From assembly GCA_030679035.1 (NCBI GenBank), contig JAUXTH010000050.1, positions 18,651 to 82,650 of the forward strand: a stretch of DNA of 64,000 nt, written 5' to 3'. This DNA comes from Methylobacter sp. Its GTDB lineage: Bacteria; Pseudomonadota; Gammaproteobacteria; Methylococcales; Methylomonadaceae. Position 1 is the first letter of the stretch, and each line of letters starts with the position of its first letter. The position numbers and the translations under genes were made by a program. Under the pieces are notes generated by a model, which was given only the letters and a program-made list of their open reading frames with translations, did not search any database and was not told the origin of the DNA. This document shows positions 17,210 to 26,034 of this stretch, one piece after another.

Positions 17210-17920
17210 ATGAAGTTTAAAGTCATTCCAACTTTGGCTTATTTATGCCTGCTGACGGTGTTGCTTGCGTTGGGTATGTGGCAATTAGACCGCTCAGAAC
17301 AGAAACGAGTGTTGCTCCAGTTGCAGGAACACGCGGGCGCAACGCAAATCCTGAAGTTGTCTGCGACTATTGAAGACAAAGCAGATGCGCTCAGATACAG
17401 GCAGGTCGAGGTTTCAGGGCGTTACGATGTGACGCACCAGTTCTTGATAGACAATCAAATCAGTGGCGGCAAGGCTGGGTATTTTGTGTTGACTCCGTTG
17501 GTATTGACCGGAGAAGCCAAGGCTGTTCTGGTGAACAGAGGCTGGATTCCGCAAAACCCGGATCGGACAGTACTGCCTGATTTGCAGATTAACAACGCGG
17601 AAACAATTATTAGCGGACGGATTAATAATTTCCCCAGCGTTGGTATAAAATTAGCAGGGGCGGAAATTCCAACAGCGGCTTGGCCATCGGTAGTGCAGGT
17701 GATTGACGGTGATGTTTTAGCTAAAAAGCTTGGCTATTCATTATTTCAATTCCAGCTTGAGCTGGACAAAGAATTGCCTGGTGGATTTAAACGGGAGTGG
17801 CGCACATCAACTGTTATGCTGCCCGAACAACATACGGCCTATGCAATTCAGTGGTTTGCATTGGCATTGACACTAACGATACTGTTTATTTGGTATAGCT
17901 TTAAAAAGAATGATGCATAA
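17210..17920 (+). CDS. SURF1 family cytochrome oxidase biogenesis protein
   Basis: SURF1/Shy1-type assembly factor that helps insert heme a into oxidase subunit I. It has an N-terminal and a C-terminal transmembrane helix flanking a periplasmic domain. The family signature LALGMWQLDRSEQK at the N-terminus, LVNRGWIP in the middle and HTAYAIQWFALA at the C-terminus are visible. It is first in a second oxidase-assembly operon; its 3' end overlaps the next gene by 11 bases. Confidence 0.94.
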   Translation: MKFKVIPTLAYLCLLTVLLALGMWQLDRSEQKRVLLQLQEHAGATQILKLSATIEDKADALRYRQVEVSGRYDVTHQFLIDNQISGGKAGYFVLTPLVLTGEAKAVLVNRGWIPQNPDRTVLPDLQINNAETIISGRINNFPSVGIKLAGAEIPTAAWPSVVQVIDGDVLAKKLGYSLFQFQLELDKELPGGFKREWRTSTVMLPEQHTAYAIQWFALALTLTILFIWYSFKKNDA

Positions 17921-18509
17921 TCAAAAGAATAAAAACCACCTATTAATCCTGGCCATTTTTGGGATGTCGGTTATTCCCTTTCTGATCGCTTGGGGGCTAA
18001 AAGAACATCCGCAGCTGTTAAACGGGCAAACTAACCACGGGCAGTTAATCATCCCGCCTCAGATGACAGAGCGCGCCGATCTGAGCGGTTTCGACCAGTT
18101 TTCAACCGATAATATGGCCGAGCTTACCGGGCATTGGCTGCTGGTAAACGTCATACCAAACGGTGAGTGCAATGAAGCCTGTATTGAAGCAATCCATAAA
18201 ACCAAACAAATACGGCTGATGTTAAATAAGGAGTTGACCCGTACGCGCCGAATAGTGCTGGTATTAAAAGAGGTTGCTCCGGAAACTGCAAGCAAATGGT
18301 GGGAAGACGACCAGACCTTATTAAGAGTCAAGCCCAATGACGCCGTCGCCAAGAAAATTGCGGCAATCAGGCAAGGCAACATCCCTGACGGGATGCTGTT
18401 GTTAATGGATCCTCTGGGTAATTTGATGATGCAGTATGAGCCTGGGTTCGATCCTTACAATGTAAAAAGCGATCTTATGCATCTTTTGCGAATCTCACAA
18501 ATCGGATAG
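17910..18509 (+). CDS. SCO-like thioredoxin-fold oxidase assembly protein
   Basis: A 199-residue protein with an N-terminal membrane anchor and a periplasmic domain resembling SCO1/thioredoxin folds. It includes a CxxxC pair (GECNEAC) at the place where SCO proteins bind copper, but no obvious downstream copper-binding histidine. Proteins of this kind are found between SURF1 and ctaA in many gammaproteobacteria and are usually left hypothetical. It overlaps the SURF1 gene upstream and abuts the ctaA-ftsY gene downstream. Confidence 0.78.
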   Translation: MMHNQKNKNHLLILAIFGMSVIPFLIAWGLKEHPQLLNGQTNHGQLIIPPQMTERADLSGFDQFSTDNMAELTGHWLLVNVIPNGECNEACIEAIHKTKQIRLMLNKELTRTRRIVLVLKEVAPETASKWWEDDQTLLRVKPNDAVAKKIAAIRQGNIPDGMLLLMDPLGNLMMQYEPGFDPYNVKSDLMHLLRISQIG

Positions 18510-18520
18510 TGGAAAATAAA

Positions 18521-20512
18521 ATGTTTAAAAAAATAACTCTCTTTAGCGTTGTCTTAGCTTTAATAGTTATCGTAGTCGGTTCATACGTCCGGTTATCCGG
18601 GGCGGGGTTGGGCTGTCCTGATTGGCCTGGATGTTATGGGCAGGCCATAGTAAGCGATCACGCCGATTTTAAGACGCAGGCGGCGGAAGCTTTTCCGGGT
18701 CAGACTCCCGATATTGCCAAGGCCTGGAAGGAAATGAGCCATCGTTATCTAGCAGCAACCTTGGGCATCGCTATCCTGTTGCTGGCGCTACTTTGCTGGC
18801 GTGAACAACAAAACCGTTTTGCGGTTATCACGGCTTCATTGGGTTTGGTGCTTTTGGTTGGATTGCAGGCAGCCTTAGGCATGTGGGCCGTAAAACTGCA
18901 TGTGATGCCGATTGTAGTAACCGGCCATTTGTTGTTGGGCATGATGACTTTCTGGCTGCTGTTCTGGCTGTATTTGCGGGTTAAGCCTAAAGCTTCGCTG
19001 TTAACCGTGCGCAGCAATGGATTGGCTTGGTTTGCCCGGGTTGCAATGGGCGTGCTGTTTTTAGAGATTGTTTTGGGCGGCTGGGTCAGCGCTAACTATG
19101 CTGCTTTAGCCTGTTCGGGATTTCCTAATTGCAATGGCTCATGGTGGCCTACAGCCGATTATCGAACGGCGCTGGACTTATTTAACGGATTAAGCACCGG
19201 TTATACCGGCGTCATCGCATTCGATGCGCAGGTTGCCGCAAACTGGCTGCATCGAGTCGGTGCGCTGGTTAGTTTTATCGTGCTCACCTTGTTGATGCTG
19301 AATGCAACATCGGCGCACCATCCAAAACCGGTCAGACGCGCAGGCTTATGGCTGAGCGTGCTGCTGTTGGCTCAGATCGGCTCAGGCATAGTCGGCATTA
19401 AACTGGGGGCGCCTTTATGGGTTGCTGTCGCACATAATGCGTTTGCCGCCTTGTTGATGTTGCCGTTGATTGCGATCAGTTTTTACAGTCGAAAGGCTTA
19501 TGCTGAAGAGCTAAAACCAGCCGTAGAAGTTGAGCAAGCGGAAGGCGCAGTTGTTCCAGCAGCGGAAGAAGCTTATCAGATACCGGAACCCGAGTCGCTC
19601 TACCTGCGCCTTAAGACTCAGTTAAAGCGTACCCGTTCCGGCCTTAGCGGGGTATTGGCGCATATTCCTCTGGGTCGACAAGAAATTGACAGGGATTTGC
19701 TAGAAGAAATTGAAGCCAGTTTGTTGATGGCTGATATAGGCGTTGATGCGACCACGGAAATCATCAAGCGCTTAACTGAAAGTGTGGAACGTCACCAGCT
19801 CAATGACGGCGAGGCTTTATCCGCCGCCTTAAAGCAGGAGCTGCTGAGCATGCTACAGCCGTGTAGCAAGAACCTGCATATTCCCAAACAGGACAAGCCT
19901 TTTGTTATCCTGGTCGTCGGCGTCAATGGGGCGGGTAAAACCACTACCATCGGCAAACTGGCCAAACGCCTTCAGGCGCAAGGCCATAGCGTCATGCTGG
20001 CCGCCGGTGATACCTTTAGAGCCGCGGCTGTCGAGCAATTGCAAACCTGGGGCGAGCGCAATAACATCCATGTCGTGGCTCAGCATACCGGAGCCGATTC
20101 GGCATCGGTCATTTATGATGGCGTGCAATCCGCGCAGGCCAAAGGCATTGATGTGTTGATTGCCGATACCGCCGGACGCCTGCATACCAAATCCAACCTG
20201 ATGGATGAATTGAAAAAAGTAAAACGCATTATCAGCAAGCTGGATGAAACTGCGCCTCATGAAGTGCTATTGGTATTGGATGCCGGTACCGGACAAAACG
20301 CCTTGTCGCAGGCAAGACTGTTTAATGAAACCGTGGCGTTGACTGGTTTGGCGCTGACCAAGCTCGACGGCACGGCAAAAGGCGGTATTATTTTCGCGCT
20401 GGCCAAACAGTTCAACATTCCGATTCGTTTTATTGGAATAGGCGAGGGCATTGATGATCTGCAGGATTTTGATGCAGAGGCTTTTGTAAACGCATTGTTT
20501 GTCAAAGACTAG
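18521..20512 (+). CDS. ctaA-ftsY: Heme A synthase - FtsY (SRP receptor) fusion protein
   Basis: One uninterrupted frame encodes two normally separate proteins. Positions below count from the alternative GTG at 18509; the ATG at 18521 is four codons later. Residues 1-328 are a full CtaA/COX15 with eight membrane helices and the four heme histidines H78, H140, H248 and H309. An acidic Ala/Pro/Glu linker (about 330-363) follows. Residues 364-667 are a full FtsY NG domain: amphipathic N-helix, P-loop GVNGAGKTTT (471-480), DTFRAAA (501-507), DTAGR (553-557) and TKLD (617-620). Topology fits, since CtaA ends in the cytoplasm. There is no in-frame ATG or GTG between the two parts. ftsE-ftsX-rpoH follow, as in the standard ftsY cluster. 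CtaB, often next to ctaA, is missing. A natural fusion is the simplest reading; an assembly deletion joining two genes is the main alternative. Confidence 0.92.
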   Translation: MFKKITLFSVVLALIVIVVGSYVRLSGAGLGCPDWPGCYGQAIVSDHADFKTQAAEAFPGQTPDIAKAWKEMSHRYLAATLGIAILLLALLCWREQQNRFAVITASLGLVLLVGLQAALGMWAVKLHVMPIVVTGHLLLGMMTFWLLFWLYLRVKPKASLLTVRSNGLAWFARVAMGVLFLEIVLGGWVSANYAALACSGFPNCNGSWWPTADYRTALDLFNGLSTGYTGVIAFDAQVAANWLHRVGALVSFIVLTLLMLNATSAHHPKPVRRAGLWLSVLLLAQIGSGIVGIKLGAPLWVAVAHNAFAALLMLPLIAISFYSRKAYAEELKPAVEVEQAEGAVVPAAEEAYQIPEPESLYLRLKTQLKRTRSGLSGVLAHIPLGRQEIDRDLLEEIEASLLMADIGVDATTEIIKRLTESVERHQLNDGEALSAALKQELLSMLQPCSKNLHIPKQDKPFVILVVGVNGAGKTTTIGKLAKRLQAQGHSVMLAAGDTFRAAAVEQLQTWGERNNIHVVAQHTGADSASVIYDGVQSAQAKGIDVLIADTAGRLHTKSNLMDELKKVKRIISKLDETAPHEVLLVLDAGTGQNALSQARLFNETVALTGLALTKLDGTAKGGIIFALAKQFNIPIRFIGIGEGIDDLQDFDAEAFVNALFVKD

Positions 20513-20530
20513 AAAATCGTTCATAAAAAT

Positions 20531-20633
20531 GGAACACGGATGACACGGATTAGGCGGATAATCACTGATTTAAAAGTGTGTGGCATTTTTAAAAAACCGC
20601 GTAAATCAGTCCAATCCGTGTCATCCGTGTTCT
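20531..20633. repeat. Inverted-repeat element, same family as 16689-16841
   Basis: GGAACACGGATGACACGGAT at the left and ATCCGTGTCATCCGTGTTC at the right are complementary. It occupies most of the gap between the ctaA-ftsY fusion and ftsE. Confidence 0.85.
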
Positions 20634-20688
20634 ATTAATCATAATAATCAGCGTTCTATTTTGGGCTGTGGGGTAGTACAAAAAACCT

Positions 20689-21363
20689 ATGTTAAAGTTC
20701 GATAATGTCAGTATGAGGTACCCTGGAGCAGGCGATGTGTTGCGCAATGTCAGTTTTCATCTGGCGCGTGGTGAGATGGCTTTTCTGACCGGACATTCAG
20801 GTGCCGGAAAAAGCACGTTGTTGAAATTGATTGCGCTGATCGAGCGTTGCAGCCGTGGGCAGGTTTTACTGGACGGCGAAAGCCTCAACTTAGCTAAAGA
20901 CAGACAGGTTCCTTACCTACGCAGGAAAGTGGGTTTGATTTTCCAGGATTACAAGCTGCTGCAGGACAGGACGGTTTTCGATAACGTGGCATTGCCGCTA
21001 GTGATAGCTGGTTACGGACATAATGAGGTTTCCCGAAGAGTGCGGGCATCATTGGATAAAGTCGGGCTATTAGGTAAAGAAAAAAAATACCCTGCTGTCT
21101 TATCCGGCGGCGAGCAGCAGCGGGTCGGGATTGCCAGGGCGGTCGTTAATAAGCCGCCGATGATTCTGGCCGATGAACCGACCGGAAATCTTGATCCGGA
21201 ATTGTCCACTGAAATCATGCATTTGTTCGAGCAATTCCAACAGGTCGGCGTTACCATATTCATTGCCTCCCATGATATTTCATTGATTGCTCAGATGAAC
21301 CATCGAATATTAAAGCTGGATCACGGTCAACTGGTTGGCGAGTTAAATGATGAAACACGTTAA
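20689..21363 (+). CDS. ftsE: Cell division ATP-binding protein FtsE
   Basis: ABC-type ATPase that with FtsX controls peptidoglycan hydrolase activation at the septum. Walker A is GHSGAGKST, the ABC signature LSGGEQQRVGIARA, and Walker B ILADEPTGNLD. At 224 residues it is standard for FtsE. The 3' end overlaps ftsX by 17 bases. Confidence 0.96.
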   Translation: MLKFDNVSMRYPGAGDVLRNVSFHLARGEMAFLTGHSGAGKSTLLKLIALIERCSRGQVLLDGESLNLAKDRQVPYLRRKVGLIFQDYKLLQDRTVFDNVALPLVIAGYGHNEVSRRVRASLDKVGLLGKEKKYPAVLSGGEQQRVGIARAVVNKPPMILADEPTGNLDPELSTEIMHLFEQFQQVGVTIFIASHDISLIAQMNHRILKLDHGQLVGELNDETR

Positions 21364-22345
21364 TAAAAAACCGGGTAAACAGGAGCCGCGCTGGCAAACC
21401 AAAATCTCCGGCGGTAATTTTGTCGATAAATTCCACGCTTATCGGAACCATCATGCGCAAGCGTTGTTTTCAAGTCTGGGACGATTGGTCGCGTCGCGAT
21501 TCTCATCGGCAATGACCATAGTGGTTTTGGCGATTGCCATTTCACTGGCGACCGGCTTTTATATCCTGGTGGCGAACCTTCAGCAGTTGGCGGGCAATTT
21601 GGAAGCCAGCAATCAAATCTCATTATTCCTTAAAGATGACATTTCCGAGGCCAGGACAAACAAGTTTGTAAATAGCATCAAGCAAAATCCTGATGTCCAG
21701 GACGTAAAACTCATTACCAAGGAACAGGCGCTGGCAGAGTTCCAATCCTACAGCGGTTTCGGTGAAGCAATAAAAGCCCTGGAAAAAAATCCGCTGCCGG
21801 TAGTCATTCAGGTGCAGCCCAAAAATTCATTGGAAAACGAGCAGGCGCTTCAGGCTTTGCTCGAGGATTTTAGCCGGTCGGCGGAAGTGGATTTTGCTCA
21901 GTTGGATATGCAATGGGTTAAGCGCCTAAAATCCATTATGGAGGTGGTGCGGTGTGGCGTTTTCTTATTGAGCTTGTTGCTGGGGGCGGGAGTGCTGTTT
22001 ATTACCGCCAATACCATACGTCTGGAATTATATAACCGGCGTGACGAAATCGTGATCGCCAAGCTGGTGGGCGCGACCAATGGCTTCATTTGCAGACCTT
22101 TTTTGTACGGTGGATTCTGGATCGGCTTTTTTTCCGGCGTCGCGGCATGGTTTATTGTTACGGTGATCATGTTGATTTTGAGGCAGCCGGTCGAAACACT
22201 TTCCCGGCTTTATGATAGCGCTTTTCATGTGCTGTTTTTGGGCTTTACTGAAACATTAGCATTGTTGTTTATCTCATCCGTATTGGGCGTGGTGGGTTCA
22301 TGGATAGTGCTGCATTTCCAACTTCGACAATTAAAACCCGAGTAG
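21347..22345 (+). CDS. ftsX: Cell division protein FtsX
   Basis: Permease-like partner of FtsE with four membrane helices. An N-terminal cytoplasmic segment is followed by a first helix, a periplasmic domain of about 110 residues, and three C-terminal helices with the conserved RLELYNRRDEIVIAKLVGAT loop that contacts FtsE. At 332 residues it is within the family's range. It overlaps ftsE and is followed by rpoH, the classical order. Confidence 0.95.
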   Translation: MMKHVNKKPGKQEPRWQTKISGGNFVDKFHAYRNHHAQALFSSLGRLVASRFSSAMTIVVLAIAISLATGFYILVANLQQLAGNLEASNQISLFLKDDISEARTNKFVNSIKQNPDVQDVKLITKEQALAEFQSYSGFGEAIKALEKNPLPVVIQVQPKNSLENEQALQALLEDFSRSAEVDFAQLDMQWVKRLKSIMEVVRCGVFLLSLLLGAGVLFITANTIRLELYNRRDEIVIAKLVGATNGFICRPFLYGGFWIGFFSGVAAWFIVTVIMLILRQPVETLSRLYDSAFHVLFLGFTETLALLFISSVLGVVGSWIVLHFQLRQLKPE

Positions 22346-22353
22346 AAAAATTA

Positions 22354-22383
22354 TTAGCACTCTTGCGTGCAGAGTGCTAGAAT
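22354..22383 (+). promoter_or_regulatory. CIRCE element overlapping the rpoH promoter
   Basis: TTAGCACTC, nine bases, then GAGTGCTAG matches the CIRCE operator of the heat-shock repressor HrcA (TTAGCACTC-N9-GAGTGCTAA) at 17 of 18 positions. It overlaps an extended -10 (TGCTAGAAT, hexamer 22378-22383) and a -35-like TAGCAC 17 bp upstream, so HrcA binding would block the promoter. rpoH starts about 30 bp downstream. Confidence 0.9.
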
Positions 22384-22411
22384 TTGAAAAAAATCTTACA
22401 AGGGGGTTTCA

Positions 22412-23269
22412 ATGAGTAACGCATTAGCTTTACCCGTTAATTTATCGGTCGGAACATTCGACGCCTATTTGAATGTCGTCAGGCAAATGCCTAAATTGAC
22501 AGTAGAGCAGGAACGCGAGTTAGCCTTAAAATTTAGGGATAACGGTGACTTGGAAGCCGCACGCGAATTGGTGATGACCAATCTGCGCTTTGTGATTCAT
22601 GTTGCCAGAGGCTACAGCGGTTATGGCTTGTCTATGCCGGATATTATCCAGGAAGGCAATGTTGGCTTGATGAAAGCCGTTAAACGCTTTGATCCTGACG
22701 TCGGCGTGCGTTTGGTCTCTTTCGCCGTACACTGGATTAAAGCCGAAATTCACGAGTATGTGATCAAAAACTGGGGCATCGTAAAAGTTGCGACCACCAA
22801 GGCGCAGCGCAAGCTGTTTTTTAACCTGCGTAAATCGAAATCGGATTTGGGCTGGTTATCCAATGACGAAGCGGTGGCGATTGCCAAAGATCTTGATGTT
22901 GATGTCAGTACCGTTTACGAAATGGAAAAGCGTCTTGGCAGCAGGGATATGTCGTTTGATATGCCTGTCGACGAAGCAACGGAAGAAAGCTATGTTGCTC
23001 CGGCCAGCTATCTTCATCAGCACGGCGCTGATCCTGCGGTGCTGCTTGAGAATTCGGATTGGGTGGGGCATGAGCAGGATTTACTGGCTGATGCGATGGC
23101 GGAGCTGGACGAGCGCAGTCTGGACATTCTGTCGAGTCGCTGGCTGGTGGACAAAAAAGCCACCTTGCATGAGCTTGCCGAACGCTACAATGTGTCAGCC
23201 GAGAGAATCAGACAGCTGGAACAAAATGCGATGAAAAAATTGAGGGCGGCAGTTGAACTTGCCGCTTGA
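22412..23269 (+). CDS. rpoH: RNA polymerase sigma factor RpoH (sigma-32)
   Basis: Heat-shock sigma factor directing RNA polymerase to chaperone and protease promoters. It has region 2 (LVMTNLRFVIHVARGY, DIIQEGNVGLMKAV, FAVHWIKAEI), the RpoH box (QRKLFFNLRKSK), and region 4 with its helix-turn-helix (TLHELAERYNVSAERIRQLE). At 285 residues it is the usual length. It is separated from ftsX by 66 bp that carry a CIRCE-regulated promoter. A GGGGG-containing ribosome-binding site precedes the ATG. Confidence 0.97.
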   Translation: MSNALALPVNLSVGTFDAYLNVVRQMPKLTVEQERELALKFRDNGDLEAARELVMTNLRFVIHVARGYSGYGLSMPDIIQEGNVGLMKAVKRFDPDVGVRLVSFAVHWIKAEIHEYVIKNWGIVKVATTKAQRKLFFNLRKSKSDLGWLSNDEAVAIAKDLDVDVSTVYEMEKRLGSRDMSFDMPVDEATEESYVAPASYLHQHGADPAVLLENSDWVGHEQDLLADAMAELDERSLDILSSRWLVDKKATLHELAERYNVSAERIRQLEQNAMKKLRAAVELAA

Positions 23270-23370
23270 CCCTTCGGCTATCGCTCAGGGCAGGCCCTTG
23301 ATTTCGTTGCAGGGTAGGGTTGTGGTTTCGCATATGACAAAGGGTATCGGCTTTAAATTTCAGGAAAGGT

Positions 23371-23456
23371 GGAGCCGCGACTTCAGTCGCGCTGATGGTT
23401 GTTATCGTCATCGCCCGTGTATATGATGTTTCATGCGCGACTGAAGTCGCGTCTCC
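23371..23456. repeat. Inverted-repeat element (GGAGCCGCGACTTCAGTCGCG family)
   Basis: GGAGCCGCGACTTCAGTCGC at the left and GCGACTGAAGTCGCGTCTCC at the right form nested hairpins. A related copy lies at 60933-61014. Confidence 0.85.
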
Positions 23457-23491
23457 AGTTATAGTTTCCCTGCATTTTAAAGTAGATACAC

Positions 23492-23526
23492 AAAAGGCTT
23501 AACGACATATCGTTAAGCCTTTTTTA
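23492..23526. terminator. Bidirectional terminator between rpoH and the TIGR02647 gene
   Basis: AAAAGGCTTAACGA and TCGTTAAGCCTTTT form a stem flanked by A and T runs. It can serve the convergent genes on both sides. Confidence 0.88.
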
Positions 23527-23554
23527 TTGCCTAGGATTTTGATCGGCTGATTTT

Positions 23555-23791
23555 TTAAACTGGCCTCAGTATATCCAGAACCGCTTGAGCCTGTTTTGCA
23601 GTTTCAATGCCTAGATTAGTCAGATAGCCGCCGTCATCCTGTGACACTAAGCCTTTTTCGAATAGTCGATGGGTGGCGGCAATGGTTTCCGGTGTAGCGG
23701 TTTTATGTACCTTGATTCCTTCTTGCATGGTGGACAGGTTGTAGCGAACCAGAATGTTCAGTTCCTCTACAATATCTTGGGTATAGGGCAT
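23555..23791 (-). CDS. TIGR02647 family small protein
   Basis: A 78-residue soluble protein matching, as far as I recall, the TIGR02647 family of uncharacterised gammaproteobacterial proteins. It starts MPYTQDIVEELNIL and has a helix-turn-helix-like arrangement (ETIAATHRLFEKGLVSQDDGG, then YLTNLGIETA). The winged-helix look suggests DNA binding, but no function is known to me. It is monocistronic, with a terminator shared with rpoH. Confidence 0.75.
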   Translation of the reverse strand: MPYTQDIVEELNILVRYNLSTMQEGIKVHKTATPETIAATHRLFEKGLVSQDDGGYLTNLGIETAKQAQAVLDILRPV

Positions 23792-23861
23792 AGCAAATCC
23801 TCATGACTCATTGATTAAGGCAAGTAGCATAATGCTATTTACAACGAAGGAGTATCTTTTT

Positions 23862-24551
23862 TTACGCAGTCTTCTTTCTTGCAACGATCACGCCGTCACG
23901 GGTCGGGTTGATGAACGTGTCAAAGTCAGGATCATTAAAAATGAGTTCATTGTGCTCAATAATCGCTTCAGTCCAGCCGGGGAAAATATCGGTATATTTA
24001 TCAACCGCCACCCGGCCGCGCCAAAGCACATTATCGGCAATATACAGTCCACCGGGGCGAATCCTGTCTTTAGCCATAAGCCAAATCGCAGGATAATTGC
24101 CTTTATCGACATCGTTGTAGCAGATGTCGAACAAGCCCTCGGTTTGAGCAAAAACCTCCTGGGCCATGCCCGCCCGAAAATCGATTCGATCCCACAAACC
24201 AGCTGCACTGAGATAGTGTTCAGCTTTTTCCTGATTCAGAAAATCGGCATCGGTGCAAATTACCTGGCCTTTCGGGCCGACCGCCTTGGCAAACCAATAG
24301 GCGGAATAACCATAGCCGCTGCCGAATTCAAACACCCGTTCGGCATTGATCATTTTGGCCTGTGCTTCAATAAAAACGCCCACCAAGCGACCAATGATAG
24401 GGAAATTGTTTTTATGAGCTAGCGCTTCCATCTCGGTTAGTACCGGATGATCGGTGTGTCGCAGCAAGCCATGCATGTAATTTTCAATGGCTGGGTTGAC
24501 CGGGATCAATACGCCGGGATTTGAAACGGTAGGGGATTTTATATCGGCCAT
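23862..24551 (-). CDS. O-methyltransferase (class I SAM-dependent)
   Basis: SAM-dependent O-methyltransferase of the caffeoyl-CoA/catechol type (Methyltransf_3). Motif I is VFEFGSGYGYSAYWFAKAV, followed by CTDAD and the metal/substrate segment DICYNDVDKGNYPAIW. I start at 24551, where a GAGGAA ribosome-binding site precedes MADIKSPT; the frame is open 21 codons further upstream without support. The natural substrate is unknown. Confidence 0.88.
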   Translation of the reverse strand: MADIKSPTVSNPGVLIPVNPAIENYMHGLLRHTDHPVLTEMEALAHKNNFPIIGRLVGVFIEAQAKMINAERVFEFGSGYGYSAYWFAKAVGPKGQVICTDADFLNQEKAEHYLSAAGLWDRIDFRAGMAQEVFAQTEGLFDICYNDVDKGNYPAIWLMAKDRIRPGGLYIADNVLWRGRVAVDKYTDIFPGWTEAIIEHNELIFNDPDFDTFINPTRDGVIVARKKTA

Positions 24552-24659
24552 TAGCGGTTCCTCATGAAGGATTGTGACGTGAGTGCTTGTTGGCGTTGGT
24601 CCGCCGAAGTACAAGGTAGTGCTGAATTTTAGCCTAATGAGGCCGGGTACGGCGAGGGT

Positions 24660-25667
24660 TTAAAATAATTCAATTTCACTGGCGTTGTTATCTTGCACAA
24701 GGGCCATGTCTTCATACAAAACCACCCTGTTTCTGCCATTGTCTTTGGCGTAATAAAGCGCTTTATCGGCATGATCCAATTGTGTTGTGGGCATCGATAT
24801 GCCGTCGACATGCGTTAAGCCAACGCTGACGGTGACTCGGCCGACAGTAGGGAAATTGTAATTGGCAACTTCTTCCCGGAAACGGTTAAACACAGTCACA
24901 GCCGTTTCCTGGCTGGCTAAATTCAGGATAACAACAAATTCTTCGCCGCCGAAGCGGAATAGGAAGTCATTGTAACGAAAGCATTTCCCCATCAGCTGGC
25001 TAAATGTCAGCAGCACCTCGTCGCCATATAAATGGCCGAAATCATCATTAACCCGTTTAAAATGGTCAATATCCAGTATCGCGATCCACGAGCTTTTCTC
25101 CTCTAATTTATCAATGATTTGATAGTCGCTGTAATGTTCGCAAACTTGTAATAAACGAGTGTCTAAGGACTGCCGATTAGGCAATTTGGTTAGCACGTCC
25201 CGTTCTTTGGTATCATGCAATATCACCAGGTTTCGGTATATCCCCCGGAGATGGCTCAGTAAATCAAGCATTTCCTGGTTAAATGCTCCTTCCAGATGGA
25301 TGGCGCGTTCAGGGCCGCCGCAGCCTTTTATGGAAAAAATAGCCCACGCATACAAACCGGATTGATCGGGAGCGCCGAGATTTAAGTCAATCGTATGATC
25401 AATTTCGGTAAGCAGGGTGTTATGATCTTCTTCATCATTCCGGGTAAAGTTCAAAGGAAATTTCCGGATTAACAGTTCATGAACAGTGGCCGCTTCTCCC
25501 GGTTCTTTCTTTTCGTGATTATATATTTCATAAGCAGTCGCGCTATCAACCCACGGAATATCAGTAAGAACGCCTAAAAACTTATGCGTTAATGCCTGAT
25601 AATCCTGCTGGGCAGATAATTGTAAAGACCAGGAAAAAACTTGCTGTACTGTTAGATTGAGGCTCAT
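24660..25667 (-). CDS. Soluble diguanylate cyclase (GGDEF)
   Basis: The C-terminal GGDEF domain has an intact active site (RFGGEEF) and the RxxD I-site (RYND) five residues earlier, so it should make cyclic di-GMP with product inhibition. The 165-residue N-terminal part has no membrane helix and looks GAF-like, a probable cytoplasmic sensor. It is the second cyclase in this window. It is monocistronic and followed downstream by the methyltransferase gene on the same strand. Confidence 0.9.
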   Translation of the reverse strand: MSLNLTVQQVFSWSLQLSAQQDYQALTHKFLGVLTDIPWVDSATAYEIYNHEKKEPGEAATVHELLIRKFPLNFTRNDEEDHNTLLTEIDHTIDLNLGAPDQSGLYAWAIFSIKGCGGPERAIHLEGAFNQEMLDLLSHLRGIYRNLVILHDTKERDVLTKLPNRQSLDTRLLQVCEHYSDYQIIDKLEEKSSWIAILDIDHFKRVNDDFGHLYGDEVLLTFSQLMGKCFRYNDFLFRFGGEEFVVILNLASQETAVTVFNRFREEVANYNFPTVGRVTVSVGLTHVDGISMPTTQLDHADKALYYAKDNGRNRVVLYEDMALVQDNNASEIELF

Positions 25668-25921
25668 CGGTACTCAGTCACAATATCGAAAGATTCGATT
25701 ATGCGACTTTTACCGCAAAAATGGGACTTTTTTTCGAGAATTTGTGTCGATTTAAAAATGCGAAATAGTTAAATATTATCTCTAGCCCTTATGTTGAGGG
25801 TTGTTTCTTGCTCTACTGCGTGAGTATTTTCGGTCATTGTTTTTTATATTCGGTCTTCACTGCTGCCAGGTATACTTTAAGACAACGAGCTGGGGTAGGG
25901 GCAATGCCATAAAGTTAAGGT

Positions 25922-26034
25922 CAATGTCACTGTAGGAGCGGGCCGCGCCCGCGATATTGAGGCAGTGATTTATAAATTACGTTACATCATCGCGGGCATG
26001 GCCCGCTCCTACAACGCTTAACTTAATGACATTG
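25922..26034. repeat. Compound inverted-repeat (REP-like) element
   Basis: The core arms GTAGGAGCGGGCC (25932-25944) and GGCCCGCTCCTAC (26000-26012) are complementary. The outer arms CAATGTCA (25922-25929) and TGACATTG (26027-26034) extend the symmetry. It fills much of the 356 bp gap 25668-26022; the rest of that gap is A/T-rich and shows no gene. Confidence 0.85.
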
